A program made the position numbers and the translations under genes. A DNA stretch of 64,000 bases from CAYWCV01 sp964629885 (GTDB lineage: Bacteria; Bacteroidota; Rhodothermia; Balneolales; CAYWCV01), in contig CAZVRJ010000004.1 of assembly GCA_964629885.1 (NCBI GenBank), positions 1 to 64,000 of the forward strand, read 5' to 3'. The notes beneath the pieces are model-generated. The model did no database searches and was not told the DNA's origin. It saw only the letters and a program-made list of their open reading frames with translations. Shown piece by piece: positions 39,453 through 47,662 of the stretch. Position 1 is the stretch's first letter; each line of letters begins with the position of its first letter.

Positions 39453-40430
39453 GTGCGTCCCCTTTTCATCGTCTTCTTCATGTTTATTTTGAGCGTACCG
39501 AGTGTCTATGCTCAGTATACTAACAATGCCGTGTTTCGTTTCTTGAATTTGCCGGTTTCTGCTCGGGCTGCAGCCCTTGGTGGAAATAATCCCGCCTTAT
39601 TTAACGCTGATCCGGTGCATTTTCAGCTCAATGCAGCTTATTTGGGCTCCGAGCTGGAGCGATCGGTGGCCATAAGTTACATCAATCAACTCGCCGACGT
39701 CAACTCGATGTTCGCCAACACCGCTTTTTCGGTTGGTGATGTAGGAAACTTGGGTGTTGGGATCCGCTACACGGGTTATGGTGATTTCGACCGCATTGAT
39801 CACACTGGTACGATAGACGGTACTTTTCGAGCATATGATATGGCACTCAGCTTTGGGCTCGGCCGTAAAGTTGGATCGTCGTTCAGCTATGGCGTGGGCG
39901 TTGATTTGATCCAATCTTCATACGACAGCTTTAGTGCCTCCGGAATTGGTTTTAACGGTGGATTTCGGTACGAGGAGCTTGATGGAAATATCGTATTGGC
40001 GGGTGCTTTCAGCAACCTTGGCACCCAATTATCCTCGTATAATGGCATAAAAGAGCCTTTGCCAGCCGATGTTCGTGTAGGAATATCCATCAAACCGGAA
40101 TATGTGCCGGCAAGGCTGCATTTCATGCTTCAGGGCTTAAACGAGTGGGATCAAACAGTTCCTTCAGACACGGAGCCTCCTTCACTGATGTCAAACTTAG
40201 CCCGACATCTGTCTGTTGGCACTGAATTCGTGTTCAGCCCAAATTTCAACTTCAGGCTAGGTTACAACCACTACACCCACGAGGCATACAAAAGTGATGA
40301 TGGATTTGACTTTGCAGGTGTAAGTTTTGGCTTCGGCATCAACGTCAAACGTCTAACCATCGACTTCAGCCGAAATGGATATAGCGATCTTGGTGGCACT
40401 TATCAATTGGGGTTGCGCACTCGGCTTTAG
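39453..40430 (+). CDS. porQ: PorQ-type outer-membrane protein (type IX secretion)
   Basis: Product of about 325 residues from a GTG at 39453, which gives a clean signal peptide (RPLFIVFFMFILSVPSVYAQ). An upstream GTG at 39357 would add 32 residues before it. The mature protein opens AVFRFLNLPVSARAAALGGN, shared by the PorV/PorQ/UPF0164 barrels, and continues with Gly-rich beta strands and the family-like GVGIRYTGYGDFDRIDHTGT segment. PorQ interacts with PorU/PorV/PorZ in the attachment complex of type IX secretion. Other T9SS genes are outside the window. Confidence 0.82.
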   Translation: MRPLFIVFFMFILSVPSVYAQYTNNAVFRFLNLPVSARAAALGGNNPALFNADPVHFQLNAAYLGSELERSVAISYINQLADVNSMFANTAFSVGDVGNLGVGIRYTGYGDFDRIDHTGTIDGTFRAYDMALSFGLGRKVGSSFSYGVGVDLIQSSYDSFSASGIGFNGGFRYEELDGNIVLAGAFSNLGTQLSSYNGIKEPLPADVRVGISIKPEYVPARLHFMLQGLNEWDQTVPSDTEPPSLMSNLARHLSVGTEFVFSPNFNFRLGYNHYTHEAYKSDDGFDFAGVSFGFGINVKRLTIDFSRNGYSDLGGTYQLGLRTRL

Positions 40431-40463
40431 TTAGGGGCACCCTCACGCTCTTAATGCCTTGAA

Positions 40464-40474
40464 TTTGCTATATT
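40464..40474 (+). promoter_or_regulatory. Candidate promoter of aroC (TTTGCTATATT)
   Basis: TTTGCTATATT, identical to the element before the antiporter gene, lies 58 bases upstream of the aroC ATG. It fits an extended -10 box. Confidence 0.4.
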
Positions 40475-40531
40475 AGGGGGATGTAAGGCAGACCGACTGC
40501 CGCCTATATCATCATCTACCTAGCATCTCAG

Positions 40532-41731
40532 ATGGGAACACTCAGATACCTGACGGCCGGCGAATCGCATGGGCCGTCACTAACTGGCATACTTGAGGGC
40601 ATGCCGTCAGGATTGACCTTGAGCGAAGCCGACATTGCACTTCAACTTGCACGCCGGCAGGAAGGTTATGGTCGCGGTGGACGCATGGCGTTCGAAAAGG
40701 ACGTTGCAGAGATTTTATCAGGTGTACGCTTCGGAAAGACTATGGGTGGACCCATCGCTTTGAACCTGGTAAACCGAGCGTTTAAGAAAGATGCTGCCAA
40801 TTGGCCCGTTGTGATGTCGAAGAACCCAGTAGACGAAGAAGTCGAGCGCATCACGATTCCAAGACCAGGACATGCCGACCTTGTTGGAGTCCAGAAATAT
40901 GAGTACGATGATATCCGTCCTGTTATCGAGCGCTCAAGTGCCCGCGAAACTGGGATGCGCGTCGCCATAGGTGCCATTGCACGTAAGTTTTTGTCCCACT
41001 TTGGCATTGAAATCGGTGGTCACGTCATACAACTCGGGGATGTTGGCTACGAGAACTGGGATCACATCCGATCGGTGGCCGATCCGTTGGCCAATAAAGG
41101 GGCGCAATTACTCGGCGATACTGCAGACCAGTCGGAAGTGAGGTGTCTCGATGCCGCTCTGTCCGACAAAATGGTCGATACTATTAAAAAACGCCGCAAA
41201 GAGGGTACATCGCTTGGTGGAGTCTATGAAATCATTATTACGGGCGTCCCTCCAGGTCTTGGCAGCTTCGTACATTGGGACCGCAAACTCGACGGATTGA
41301 TTGCACAGGCCATCATGGGGACCCAAGCCATGAAAGGCGTGGAGATTGGCATGGGATTCGAGACTGGCAGCCGTACCGGCTTTGAGGTTCACGACGAAAT
41401 CACTTGGGAAAACGACCATTATGGTCGCCGCACGAACCGGGCCGGGGGCATTGAAGGAGGCATGAGCACTGGCATGCCCATTCTGGTACGTGGTGTGATG
41501 AAACCCATCCCCACAATGCTCACACCGATAAAAACGGTCGACATCGACACCAAACAGGAAGTAGATACCCGTTACGAACGCAGCGACGTGTGTGCCCTTC
41601 CAAGAGCTGTCGTTGTGGCTGAAAATGTTTTGGCACCAGTAATTGCGAATGCATTCCTCGAAAAATTCGGTGCCGACTCAGTATCTGAAATTGATAGAAA
41701 CTGGCAACTTTTTACTTCAAGAAACAAATAA
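40532..41731 (+). CDS. aroC: Chorismate synthase AroC
   Basis: Product of 399 residues. MGTLRYLTAGESHGPSLTGILEGMPSGL is the signature start, RQEGYGRGGRMAFEKD binds FMN and substrate, and SSARETGMRVAIGAIARKFL and RAGGIEGGMSTGMPI are further family motifs. It converts 5-enolpyruvylshikimate 3-phosphate to chorismate, the last common step of aromatic amino-acid synthesis, using reduced FMN. Length fits the longer Gram-positive-type branch. It is followed by a TPR gene after 41 bases. Confidence 0.97.
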   Translation: MGTLRYLTAGESHGPSLTGILEGMPSGLTLSEADIALQLARRQEGYGRGGRMAFEKDVAEILSGVRFGKTMGGPIALNLVNRAFKKDAANWPVVMSKNPVDEEVERITIPRPGHADLVGVQKYEYDDIRPVIERSSARETGMRVAIGAIARKFLSHFGIEIGGHVIQLGDVGYENWDHIRSVADPLANKGAQLLGDTADQSEVRCLDAALSDKMVDTIKKRRKEGTSLGGVYEIIITGVPPGLGSFVHWDRKLDGLIAQAIMGTQAMKGVEIGMGFETGSRTGFEVHDEITWENDHYGRRTNRAGGIEGGMSTGMPILVRGVMKPIPTMLTPIKTVDIDTKQEVDTRYERSDVCALPRAVVVAENVLAPVIANAFLEKFGADSVSEIDRNWQLFTSRNK

Positions 41732-41772
41732 ACACGAACAATATTCGTTTAGAACAAATAAATTAGAGCATT

Positions 41773-42096
41773 ATGAACGAGCGAGTTCGCACGCTGACAA
41801 CCTTTCTTGCGGCCGACCCAAGCGATCTGTTCAGCAGGTACGCTTTGGCGATGGAATATCGCAAAGATGGTTTGTTAACGGAATGTGTGACCGAGCTTCG
41901 CAGGGTGCTCAAATTGGATCCCGACTATATTGGAGCCTACTACCAACTTGGATCGATTTTGTCGCAATTAGGCGAATTGACTGAGGCAGTTTCGACGTAT
42001 AAAGTCGGAATTGACAAGGCGGAACATTTGGGAGATTTGCACAGTGCAAAAGAAATGAGAGAAGCCCTATCAATTATGGAAATGGAGTTTGAATAA
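41773..42096 (+). CDS. Short TPR protein
   Basis: Product of 107 residues with about two and a half TPR units: DLFSRYALAMEYRKDGLLTECVTELRRVLKLDPD and GAYYQLGSILSQLGELTEAVSTYKVGIDKAEHLGD. No signal peptide, so it is cytosolic. Such short TPR proteins are common in Bacteroidota, with unknown partners. Its stop is immediately followed by a GTG in the frame of the LysM gene, indicating co-transcription. Confidence 0.8.
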   Translation: MNERVRTLTTFLAADPSDLFSRYALAMEYRKDGLLTECVTELRRVLKLDPDYIGAYYQLGSILSQLGELTEAVSTYKVGIDKAEHLGDLHSAKEMREALSIMEMEFE

Positions 42097-42111
42097 GTGT
42101 ATTATAATTTC

Positions 42112-43635
42112 ATGAGGGGCGTAACGAATACGTTGAAGTATGTATCTGCACTGTTCTTAGTGCTGATAGTTATCTCTTTAACAGTTGCCCAAGCCCAAAC
42201 GCGCATCCATGAGGTGAAGCAGGGCGAAACCATGGTGTCGATTGCCCAAACCTACCAAATGACGGCAACAGAACTACGGGTACTCAACAAACTTCCCAAC
42301 GAGCGTATTGAAGTAGGCCAAAAGCTGAGGGTCCGAGATGTTGAACCCATTTCTCCAACTTCATCGAGTCAGGCTACAACAGGTGTTGGAATAGATCCAA
42401 GTAGGATTGAGTCTCAAGTGCGCAGGGATACAACCCAAAGGATGACTCGCGGAGTTGAAACCCCAAGAGCTTCAGACACTGTTCGTGTTGCAGTACCGCA
42501 ACCCACTTCACAACAAGCTGAGCCGCAGCTTACAGAGCAAGAGCATGTGGTTCAACCAGGCGAAACGTTATTTAGTGTCGCTAACAGATATGGAATGCTT
42601 GTGGCAGACCTGAAGCGCCGAAATGGCATTGTGGGTAACGACATCACTGCAGGCCAGCGGTTGAAAGTGCTAGTAGAGCAGCGACAAGAGCAAGAACAAC
42701 GGCAAGAACAAGAGCAGCGACAAGAACAAGAGCAGAGGCAAGAGCAATCTCAGGTGGGGTTTGATTCCAACAAACATGAGTGGTATGTGGTAAGGACCAG
42801 CGACACGCTGCCTTCCATCGCAAGAAATTTTGGCATGAGCATTGCACAGCTTCGAGATTTAAATGGCTCAATGATCTACACGATGAATGCCGGAGATCGT
42901 ATAATTGTGCACAGAGGTGCAGCAACAGCACCTGAGCGTGAAACGACATCGTCGCGCACCGAAGTGCCGCCACAACAGCAAACACAGCCCCCTGTTCAAG
43001 CTCAGCCCCCAGTCGTAGATCTGAAGCCGCCCGTTGAGCATGCCGATCCCCCACCTGTTGTAATCGAGACGACAGTTGCCAAAACAGATTCTAAAACTCA
43101 AAGCGATATTGCGGAAACGTTTGATCCATTCGGTAGTGTTGTAAACCGTGGCAGGTTCATAGGTTACGTAGTTAAGCGTAACGAAAGGCTATCATCCATT
43201 TTAGAGTCGTTTCAGATGGACGAGTCAGACTTTTACGCGCTAAATCCATCCCTTGAGGGGCGTCCACCACGAGCTGGGGCGGAGGTCTTGGTATATGAGC
43301 CACCATCAAATTTGCAGCCTAACCCTTATGCTGTCGATGCTACAACGGCTGGTGTCGGATTATCGGTTGTGGCAGCCATCTACTCCGACACAGATAGGGG
43401 AAAGTTGACAGCCAGCGGAGAGTTGTATAATCCTGAAAACTTAACGGTAGCTTCGGCATCACATCCTTTGGGTAGCATTCTTTATATTCTGAATCCTGAA
43501 TCAGGAAAAGGCACATACGTCAGGGTGAACGATAAAACTGAATCAGAGGGGATCATACTGTCGAAAACAGCGGCAACGGTACTTGGATTGAACCCATCAA
43601 TCTCAAATCGAGTCGTTGTGAGTAAGGAGCAATAA
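42112..43635 (+). CDS. LysM-repeat and RlpA-like (double-psi barrel) cell-wall protein
   Basis: Product of about 507 residues from the ATG at 42112 (a GTG at 42097 directly after the TPR stop is the alternative). Signal peptide TLKYVSALFLVLIVISLTVAQAQ. Four LysM motifs: IHEVKQGETMVSIAQTYQM, EHVVQPGETLFSVANRYGM, EWYVVRTSDTLPSIARNFGM and GYVVKRNERLSSILESFQM. A Gln/Glu/Arg repeat separates the second and third. The C-terminal 95 residues form an RlpA-like barrel (GKLTASGELYNPENLTVASASHPLGSILYI). It should bind peptidoglycan, probably at the septum or cell envelope. Confidence 0.88.
   Translation: MRGVTNTLKYVSALFLVLIVISLTVAQAQTRIHEVKQGETMVSIAQTYQMTATELRVLNKLPNERIEVGQKLRVRDVEPISPTSSSQATTGVGIDPSRIESQVRRDTTQRMTRGVETPRASDTVRVAVPQPTSQQAEPQLTEQEHVVQPGETLFSVANRYGMLVADLKRRNGIVGNDITAGQRLKVLVEQRQEQEQRQEQEQRQEQEQRQEQSQVGFDSNKHEWYVVRTSDTLPSIARNFGMSIAQLRDLNGSMIYTMNAGDRIIVHRGAATAPERETTSSRTEVPPQQQTQPPVQAQPPVVDLKPPVEHADPPPVVIETTVAKTDSKTQSDIAETFDPFGSVVNRGRFIGYVVKRNERLSSILESFQMDESDFYALNPSLEGRPPRAGAEVLVYEPPSNLQPNPYAVDATTAGVGLSVVAAIYSDTDRGKLTASGELYNPENLTVASASHPLGSILYILNPESGKGTYVRVNDKTESEGIILSKTAATVLGLNPSISNRVVVSKEQ
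42682..42753 (+). repeat. 18-base tandem coding repeat (RQEQEQ) in the LysM protein
   Basis: Four consecutive 18-base units encoding RQEQEQ-type hexapeptides, the last one degenerate (RQEQSQ). Synonymous changes (CGA/CGG/AGG, CAA/CAG, GAG/GAA) separate the units. It forms a charged linker between LysM domains and could vary in copy number between strains. Confidence 0.85.
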
Positions 43636-43677
43636 GATCTTAAATAAATTAAACCTACGCGTGTCACAACCATTCGG

Positions 43678-44253
43678 ATGAATTTAAACAGAGATGACAT
43701 TCTGAAGCAGCGTGAGTTCAATGCGGAAATGATTCCACATATGGATGCGCTGTACAATTTTGCCATCCGATTGGCCAACGATCCCAACGACGCCGAAGAC
43801 CTCGTACAAGACACCATTGTTAAGGCATACAGGTTCTTTTCCAGCTACGAACGAGGAACAAATGCAAAAGCTTGGCTTTTCCGCATTTTAAAAAACTCCT
43901 ACATCAACAATTACCGCAAGCAATCGAAACAGCCCTATCAGGTCGATTACGACGAAATATCGACTTATTATGAGAGCGTTCGAAGCGAGAGGAGCGACAC
44001 AACCGACATGGAGCAGATCATGTATCGGGAGTTGCTCGACGATGAGGTGACAAAAGCTCTGAACAAGCTGCCTGAGGACTTCCGTACTGTAGTGCTCCTT
44101 TGCGACATCGAGGGTTTCACCTACGAAGAGATCGCCAACATGCTCGACGTTCCAATTGGCACTATCAGATCTCGACTACATCGTGGACGTAATCTTTTGC
44201 GAACGAGTTTATCGCAATACGCCAGCCGCAGAGGTTTCGGCGAGGACGACTAA
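43678..44253 (+). CDS. ECF-family RNA polymerase sigma factor (second copy type)
   Basis: Product of 191 residues. Region 2: HMDALYNFAIRLANDPNDAEDLVQDTIVKAYRFFSSYERGTNAKAWLFRILKNSYINNYRK. Region 4: LPEDFRTVVLLCDIEGFTYEEIANMLDVPIGTIRSRLHRGR. The conserved aromatic/Trp region (AKAWLFRI) is typical of RpoE/SigW-like factors. No anti-sigma gene adjoins it. It is convergent with an orphan sensor kinase gene, 5 bases away. It may be co-transcribed with the LysM gene (42 bases upstream), hinting at an envelope role. Confidence 0.94.
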   Translation: MNLNRDDILKQREFNAEMIPHMDALYNFAIRLANDPNDAEDLVQDTIVKAYRFFSSYERGTNAKAWLFRILKNSYINNYRKQSKQPYQVDYDEISTYYESVRSERSDTTDMEQIMYRELLDDEVTKALNKLPEDFRTVVLLCDIEGFTYEEIANMLDVPIGTIRSRLHRGRNLLRTSLSQYASRRGFGEDD

Positions 44254-44258
44254 TACCC

Positions 44259-45560
44259 TCAGGCCTTAACTGGCAGCACGATTCTGAAGGTAGTACCCTT
44301 GCCTGGAACCGATCTCTGAACGTAGACCTTGCCCTCGTGATATTCCTCAATGATACGTTTCGTGAGGCTTAATCCGAGTCCCCAGCCCCTTTTCTTAGTG
44401 CTATAACCTGGTTTGAAGACCTCTTTGTGGAGTTTCTTGTCAATTCCCTTACCGGTATCTTCGATATCGATTACCAAGTCGGAGTTATCTCGGAAAGAGT
44501 GAATTGAGATCGACGACCCTCCTTGATGTGGGTCGATGGCATCGAGAGCATTCTTAATCAAATTCTCGAGTGCCCATTGAAACAGCTCTTGGTTTAACAT
44601 GAGCCTTGTTTCGGTTTCGATGTCGCGAATCATACTCACGTTGTGGTTCATCTGCGGTAAACGTCTTTCCATGTAGTCGGCAACGTTGTCGATGATGTTT
44701 CCTACCCGCTGCTCACGCAATTCGGGTGCCGATCCGATTTTGCTGAATCGGTCAGCGACGCTTTGCAGGCGTTCCACGTCATTGTCTAGCTCATGCACAA
44801 TTTGGAGATTGTCTTTGTTCAGGTCGGACTCTTTGAGCAGCGTGATCCATCCATAGAGACTGGTGAGCGGAGTTCCGAGTTGATGGGCGGCCTCGCGTGC
44901 CATTCCCACCCATAGATTCGACTGCTCTGTGCGTCTCGTAGTGCTCCAGCTGGTGTATGCAAGGCCCATGAATAGTGCAAGAACACCAAACTGGACATAT
45001 GGGAAATATCGCAGCATCTGAATGGTGCCACTTTCACCGTAGTAAATGTATTGAATCTGCTGGTTTTCCGGATTTTCGGCACCAACTAAAATCTCAATGG
45101 GCGTGTTAAGTGTCTTGAACTCGGCTATGAGCTCAGGTGTGATCGTTGCTGGATCCACGTTGTTCGAGTACAGCAAACTGTCGTTTTCGTCGACGCGTAT
45201 TGCCGGAATTTCTATCCGATTTTCGAGTATCAGTTCAGAATACACAAAATCGAACGCAGGATTGCCCAAATCGGCAGACGCATTACGAGATGTACGGGCC
45301 CAGCGGGTTCGCTTCGACAGTGAGATAAGGCTGTCGGTTTCAATTTCGAGTGCCATTTGGTCAACTTCGCCACGAATATCGACATTATGGGGCAGGGTTA
45401 CATATTGCAGGGCCTTAGCCCAAAGTTCGACGTCATTCCTGTCCTTTTCGCGGAGGTTGACAATCAAGAATTGCGTGTATGATACCGAACCGATTCCAAG
45501 CAAGAGGAGTAGAAGTATCAATACTGCACGCACAAACCTTGGCAATATGGAAAATGTCAT
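44259..45560 (-). CDS. Orphan membrane sensor histidine kinase
   Basis: Product of 433 residues. Transmembrane helices at about 9-34 and 184-204 enclose a periplasmic domain of 150 residues. HisKA contains His226 in REAAHQLGTPLTSL, the HQLGTPL form frequent in Bacteroidota. The ATPase domain has NLIKNALDAI (N box), DTGKGID (G1) and GWGLGLSLTKRI (G2). No response-regulator gene adjoins it; the next gene upstream is clpX. Signal and partner are unknown. Confidence 0.93.
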   Translation of the reverse strand: MTFSILPRFVRAVLILLLLLLGIGSVSYTQFLIVNLREKDRNDVELWAKALQYVTLPHNVDIRGEVDQMALEIETDSLISLSKRTRWARTSRNASADLGNPAFDFVYSELILENRIEIPAIRVDENDSLLYSNNVDPATITPELIAEFKTLNTPIEILVGAENPENQQIQYIYYGESGTIQMLRYFPYVQFGVLALFMGLAYTSWSTTRRTEQSNLWVGMAREAAHQLGTPLTSLYGWITLLKESDLNKDNLQIVHELDNDVERLQSVADRFSKIGSAPELREQRVGNIIDNVADYMERRLPQMNHNVSMIRDIETETRLMLNQELFQWALENLIKNALDAIDPHQGGSSISIHSFRDNSDLVIDIEDTGKGIDKKLHKEVFKPGYSTKKRGWGLGLSLTKRIIEEYHEGKVYVQRSVPGKGTTFRIVLPVKA

Positions 45561-45644
45561 GGGGGCACTAGATAGTGAACAACAGATTGGTCGGTGTAAA
45601 ATAACACACTACAACCAACCTGCCACTATTTTGCAAAAAATGCC

Positions 45645-46904
45645 TTAGGCCGAAACTTTTCGCTTCACGTAGATGGGCGGCGCCTGCTCTTCGATCGTCT
45701 GTCTTGTGATGATGCACCGCTCAATGTTCGACAAAGACGGAAGAGTGAACATGATTTCGAGCATCGACTTTTCAATGATGGATCGGAGTCCGCGAGCACC
45801 CGTTTTGCGAGCCTGCGCTTTGGTGACGATCGATTTCAGGGCATCATCCTCGAACTCGAGATCGATACCTTCCATTTGGAAAAGTCGCTTGTACTGCTTT
45901 GTGATGGCATTCTTGGGTTCAATAAGAATCGACATCAGAGATTCTGACGTTAGCTCGTGCAAACCGGAGATCACGGGCAGACGACCAATCAACTCGGGGA
46001 TGAGGCCAAACTTCTGCAAGTCTTCTGGTTCGACGTGTGAAAAAATCTCTGGATCGGTTTTGTCGAATTTCACTTGTTCGGTGGCATTGAAGCCCATTGC
46101 ACTGGTCGAAAGACGACGCGACACAATTTCGGACAGACCATCAAATGCGCCACCACATACGAACAGCACGTTCTTAGTATTGACCTGGATGAAACTTTGC
46201 TCAGGGTGCTTTCGCCCACCTTTTGGTGGCACGTTAGCAGTTGTACCCTCTAATATTTTGAGGAGAGCCTGTTGTACACCTTCGCCCGATACATCGCGGG
46301 TAATCGACGGATTGTCACTCTTACGAGCAACCTTGTCGATCTCGTCGATGTAAATGATGCCACGTTCAGCTCGTTCTACATCATAGTCGGCTGCCTGCAG
46401 CAAACTGGTGAGAATACTCTCGACGTCTTCGCCCACATATCCGGCCTCGGTGAGCGCCGTTGCATCGGCGATGCAGAACGGCACGTCAATGATTTTGGCG
46501 AGCGTGCGGGCAATGAGAGTCTTACCTGATCCGGTAGGTCCCAAAAGAAGGATATTGCTCTTCTCGATTTCGATGCCGTCGAGCGTATTTTGGAATTCGG
46601 CACTCACACGCTTGTAGTGATTATAAACGGCGACAGACAGTGTTTTCTTGGCGTGTTCCTGGTCGATTACGTACTCGTCGAGCTTCGATTTGATTTCGAG
46701 TGGCTTCAGTAGCGGACGATAATGCGCGGCGCGCTTACGGCTTCTGCTTGAAAGGTCGTTCTTTACAATGACGGATGCATCGGTTACACATCGGTCGCAG
46801 ATGTATACACCTGGGCCTGCAACCATGCTGTTTACCTCGAAGTTCGACCGTCCACAAAAGGAACAGTAGATCGTGTTGGTGTCTTTATCTTTAGATTCCG
46901 TCAT
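45645..46904 (-). CDS. clpX: ClpX ATPase subunit of the ClpXP protease
   Basis: Product of 419 residues. N-terminal zinc finger with C14, C17, C36 and C39 (YCSFCG...YICDRC). AAA+ domain: Walker A GPTGSGKTLIARTLA, pore loop GYVGED, Walker B IIYIDEIDKV, and SAMGFNATEQ at the position of the IGF loop that docks ClpP. C-terminal small domain with GARGLRSIIEKSMLEIMF. It unfolds substrates and feeds them to ClpP. It follows clpP by 12 bases. Confidence 0.97.
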   Translation of the reverse strand: MTESKDKDTNTIYCSFCGRSNFEVNSMVAGPGVYICDRCVTDASVIVKNDLSSRSRKRAAHYRPLLKPLEIKSKLDEYVIDQEHAKKTLSVAVYNHYKRVSAEFQNTLDGIEIEKSNILLLGPTGSGKTLIARTLAKIIDVPFCIADATALTEAGYVGEDVESILTSLLQAADYDVERAERGIIYIDEIDKVARKSDNPSITRDVSGEGVQQALLKILEGTTANVPPKGGRKHPEQSFIQVNTKNVLFVCGGAFDGLSEIVSRRLSTSAMGFNATEQVKFDKTDPEIFSHVEPEDLQKFGLIPELIGRLPVISGLHELTSESLMSILIEPKNAITKQYKRLFQMEGIDLEFEDDALKSIVTKAQARKTGARGLRSIIEKSMLEIMFTLPSLSNIERCIITRQTIEEQAPPIYVKRKVSA

Positions 46905-46916
46905 GATATCGATTAA

Positions 46917-47546
46917 TTATTTGCGACGTAGAACGCGATCGATCAACCCGTACTCTTGGGCTTCGTCCGATGTCATCCATTTGTTGCGGTCTGAATCGCG
47001 GATGATTTCTTCAACGCTGCGCTTGGCGTGAAATGCAATGATTTCGCTAAGTTGTTGCTTGATGCGCAGAATCTCACGAGCCTCAATCTCAATATCGGAT
47101 GCCTGTCCTTGTGTGCCACCGAGTGGCTGGTGGATCATGATACGTGCGTTTGGCAGAGCAGAGCGCTTACCTTCGGCACCAGCCGTGAGGAGTACAGCAC
47201 CCATTGAAGCTGCCATACCGATACAAGTCGTTGCCACACTGCTCTTCACGTATTGCATGGTATCATAGATCGCCATGCCTGCAGACACCACTCCACCAGG
47301 GCTATTAATGTACATGTTGATATCCTTTTCAGGATCTTCAGCCTCTAAGAACAGCAACTGCGCCACAATCGAGCTGGCTACAACGTCGTTGATCGGCGAA
47401 CCTAGGATGATGATTCGGTCCTTAAGTAGGCGGGAATAAATGTCATACGCCCTTTCGCCCCTGCTCGTGGTCTCTATGACCATCGGGATTAGGCTGTCCT
47501 GAATCGGGGTAAAGTTATTGGTGTTAACGTCGTATATAGGCTGCAT
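46917..47546 (-). CDS. clpP: ClpP protease subunit
   Basis: Product of 209 residues. Catalytic Ser114 in GMAASMGAVLL, His139 in ARIMIHQPLGG and Asp186 in RDSDRNKWM. DIYSRLLKDRIIILGSPI is the family N-terminal motif. It forms the double-heptamer proteolytic core used by ClpX. The leader upstream is a long pyrimidine-rich stretch on the coding strand. It lies between tig and clpX, the standard order. Confidence 0.97.
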   Translation of the reverse strand: MQPIYDVNTNNFTPIQDSLIPMVIETTSRGERAYDIYSRLLKDRIIILGSPINDVVASSIVAQLLFLEAEDPEKDINMYINSPGGVVSAGMAIYDTMQYVKSSVATTCIGMAASMGAVLLTAGAEGKRSALPNARIMIHQPLGGTQGQASDIEIEAREILRIKQQLSEIIAFHAKRSVEEIIRDSDRNKWMTSDEAQEYGLIDRVLRRK

Positions 47547-47625
47547 GGAGGAAAGAAGAAAGATTGAAGAAGAAAGAAGAAGGAAGGATGGAGCGTAAAG
47601 AAAAAAAGGGGGGGGTGAAAAAGTG
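47547..47625 (-). other. Polypyrimidine (coding strand) leader upstream of clpP
   Basis: About 80 bases that on the plus strand are nearly all A and G, including GGGGGGGG preceded by AAAAAAA. In the clpP leader RNA this reads as C/U. It could bind ribosomal protein S1 and aid translation in a genome with few Shine-Dalgarno sites, or it could be a slippage-prone low-complexity tract. Confidence 0.6.
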
Positions 47626-47662
47626 TTTCTAGGTAAGCTGTTGCCCTTGCTCTTGTTCTTGC

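Noticed and set aside
45585..45625. Possible second sigma-54 promoter (minus strand TGGCAGG-N4-TTGTA) ahead of the orphan kinase
   Set aside because: The -12 element reads TTGT instead of TTGC and the -24 has a mismatch, so it fails the key positions.
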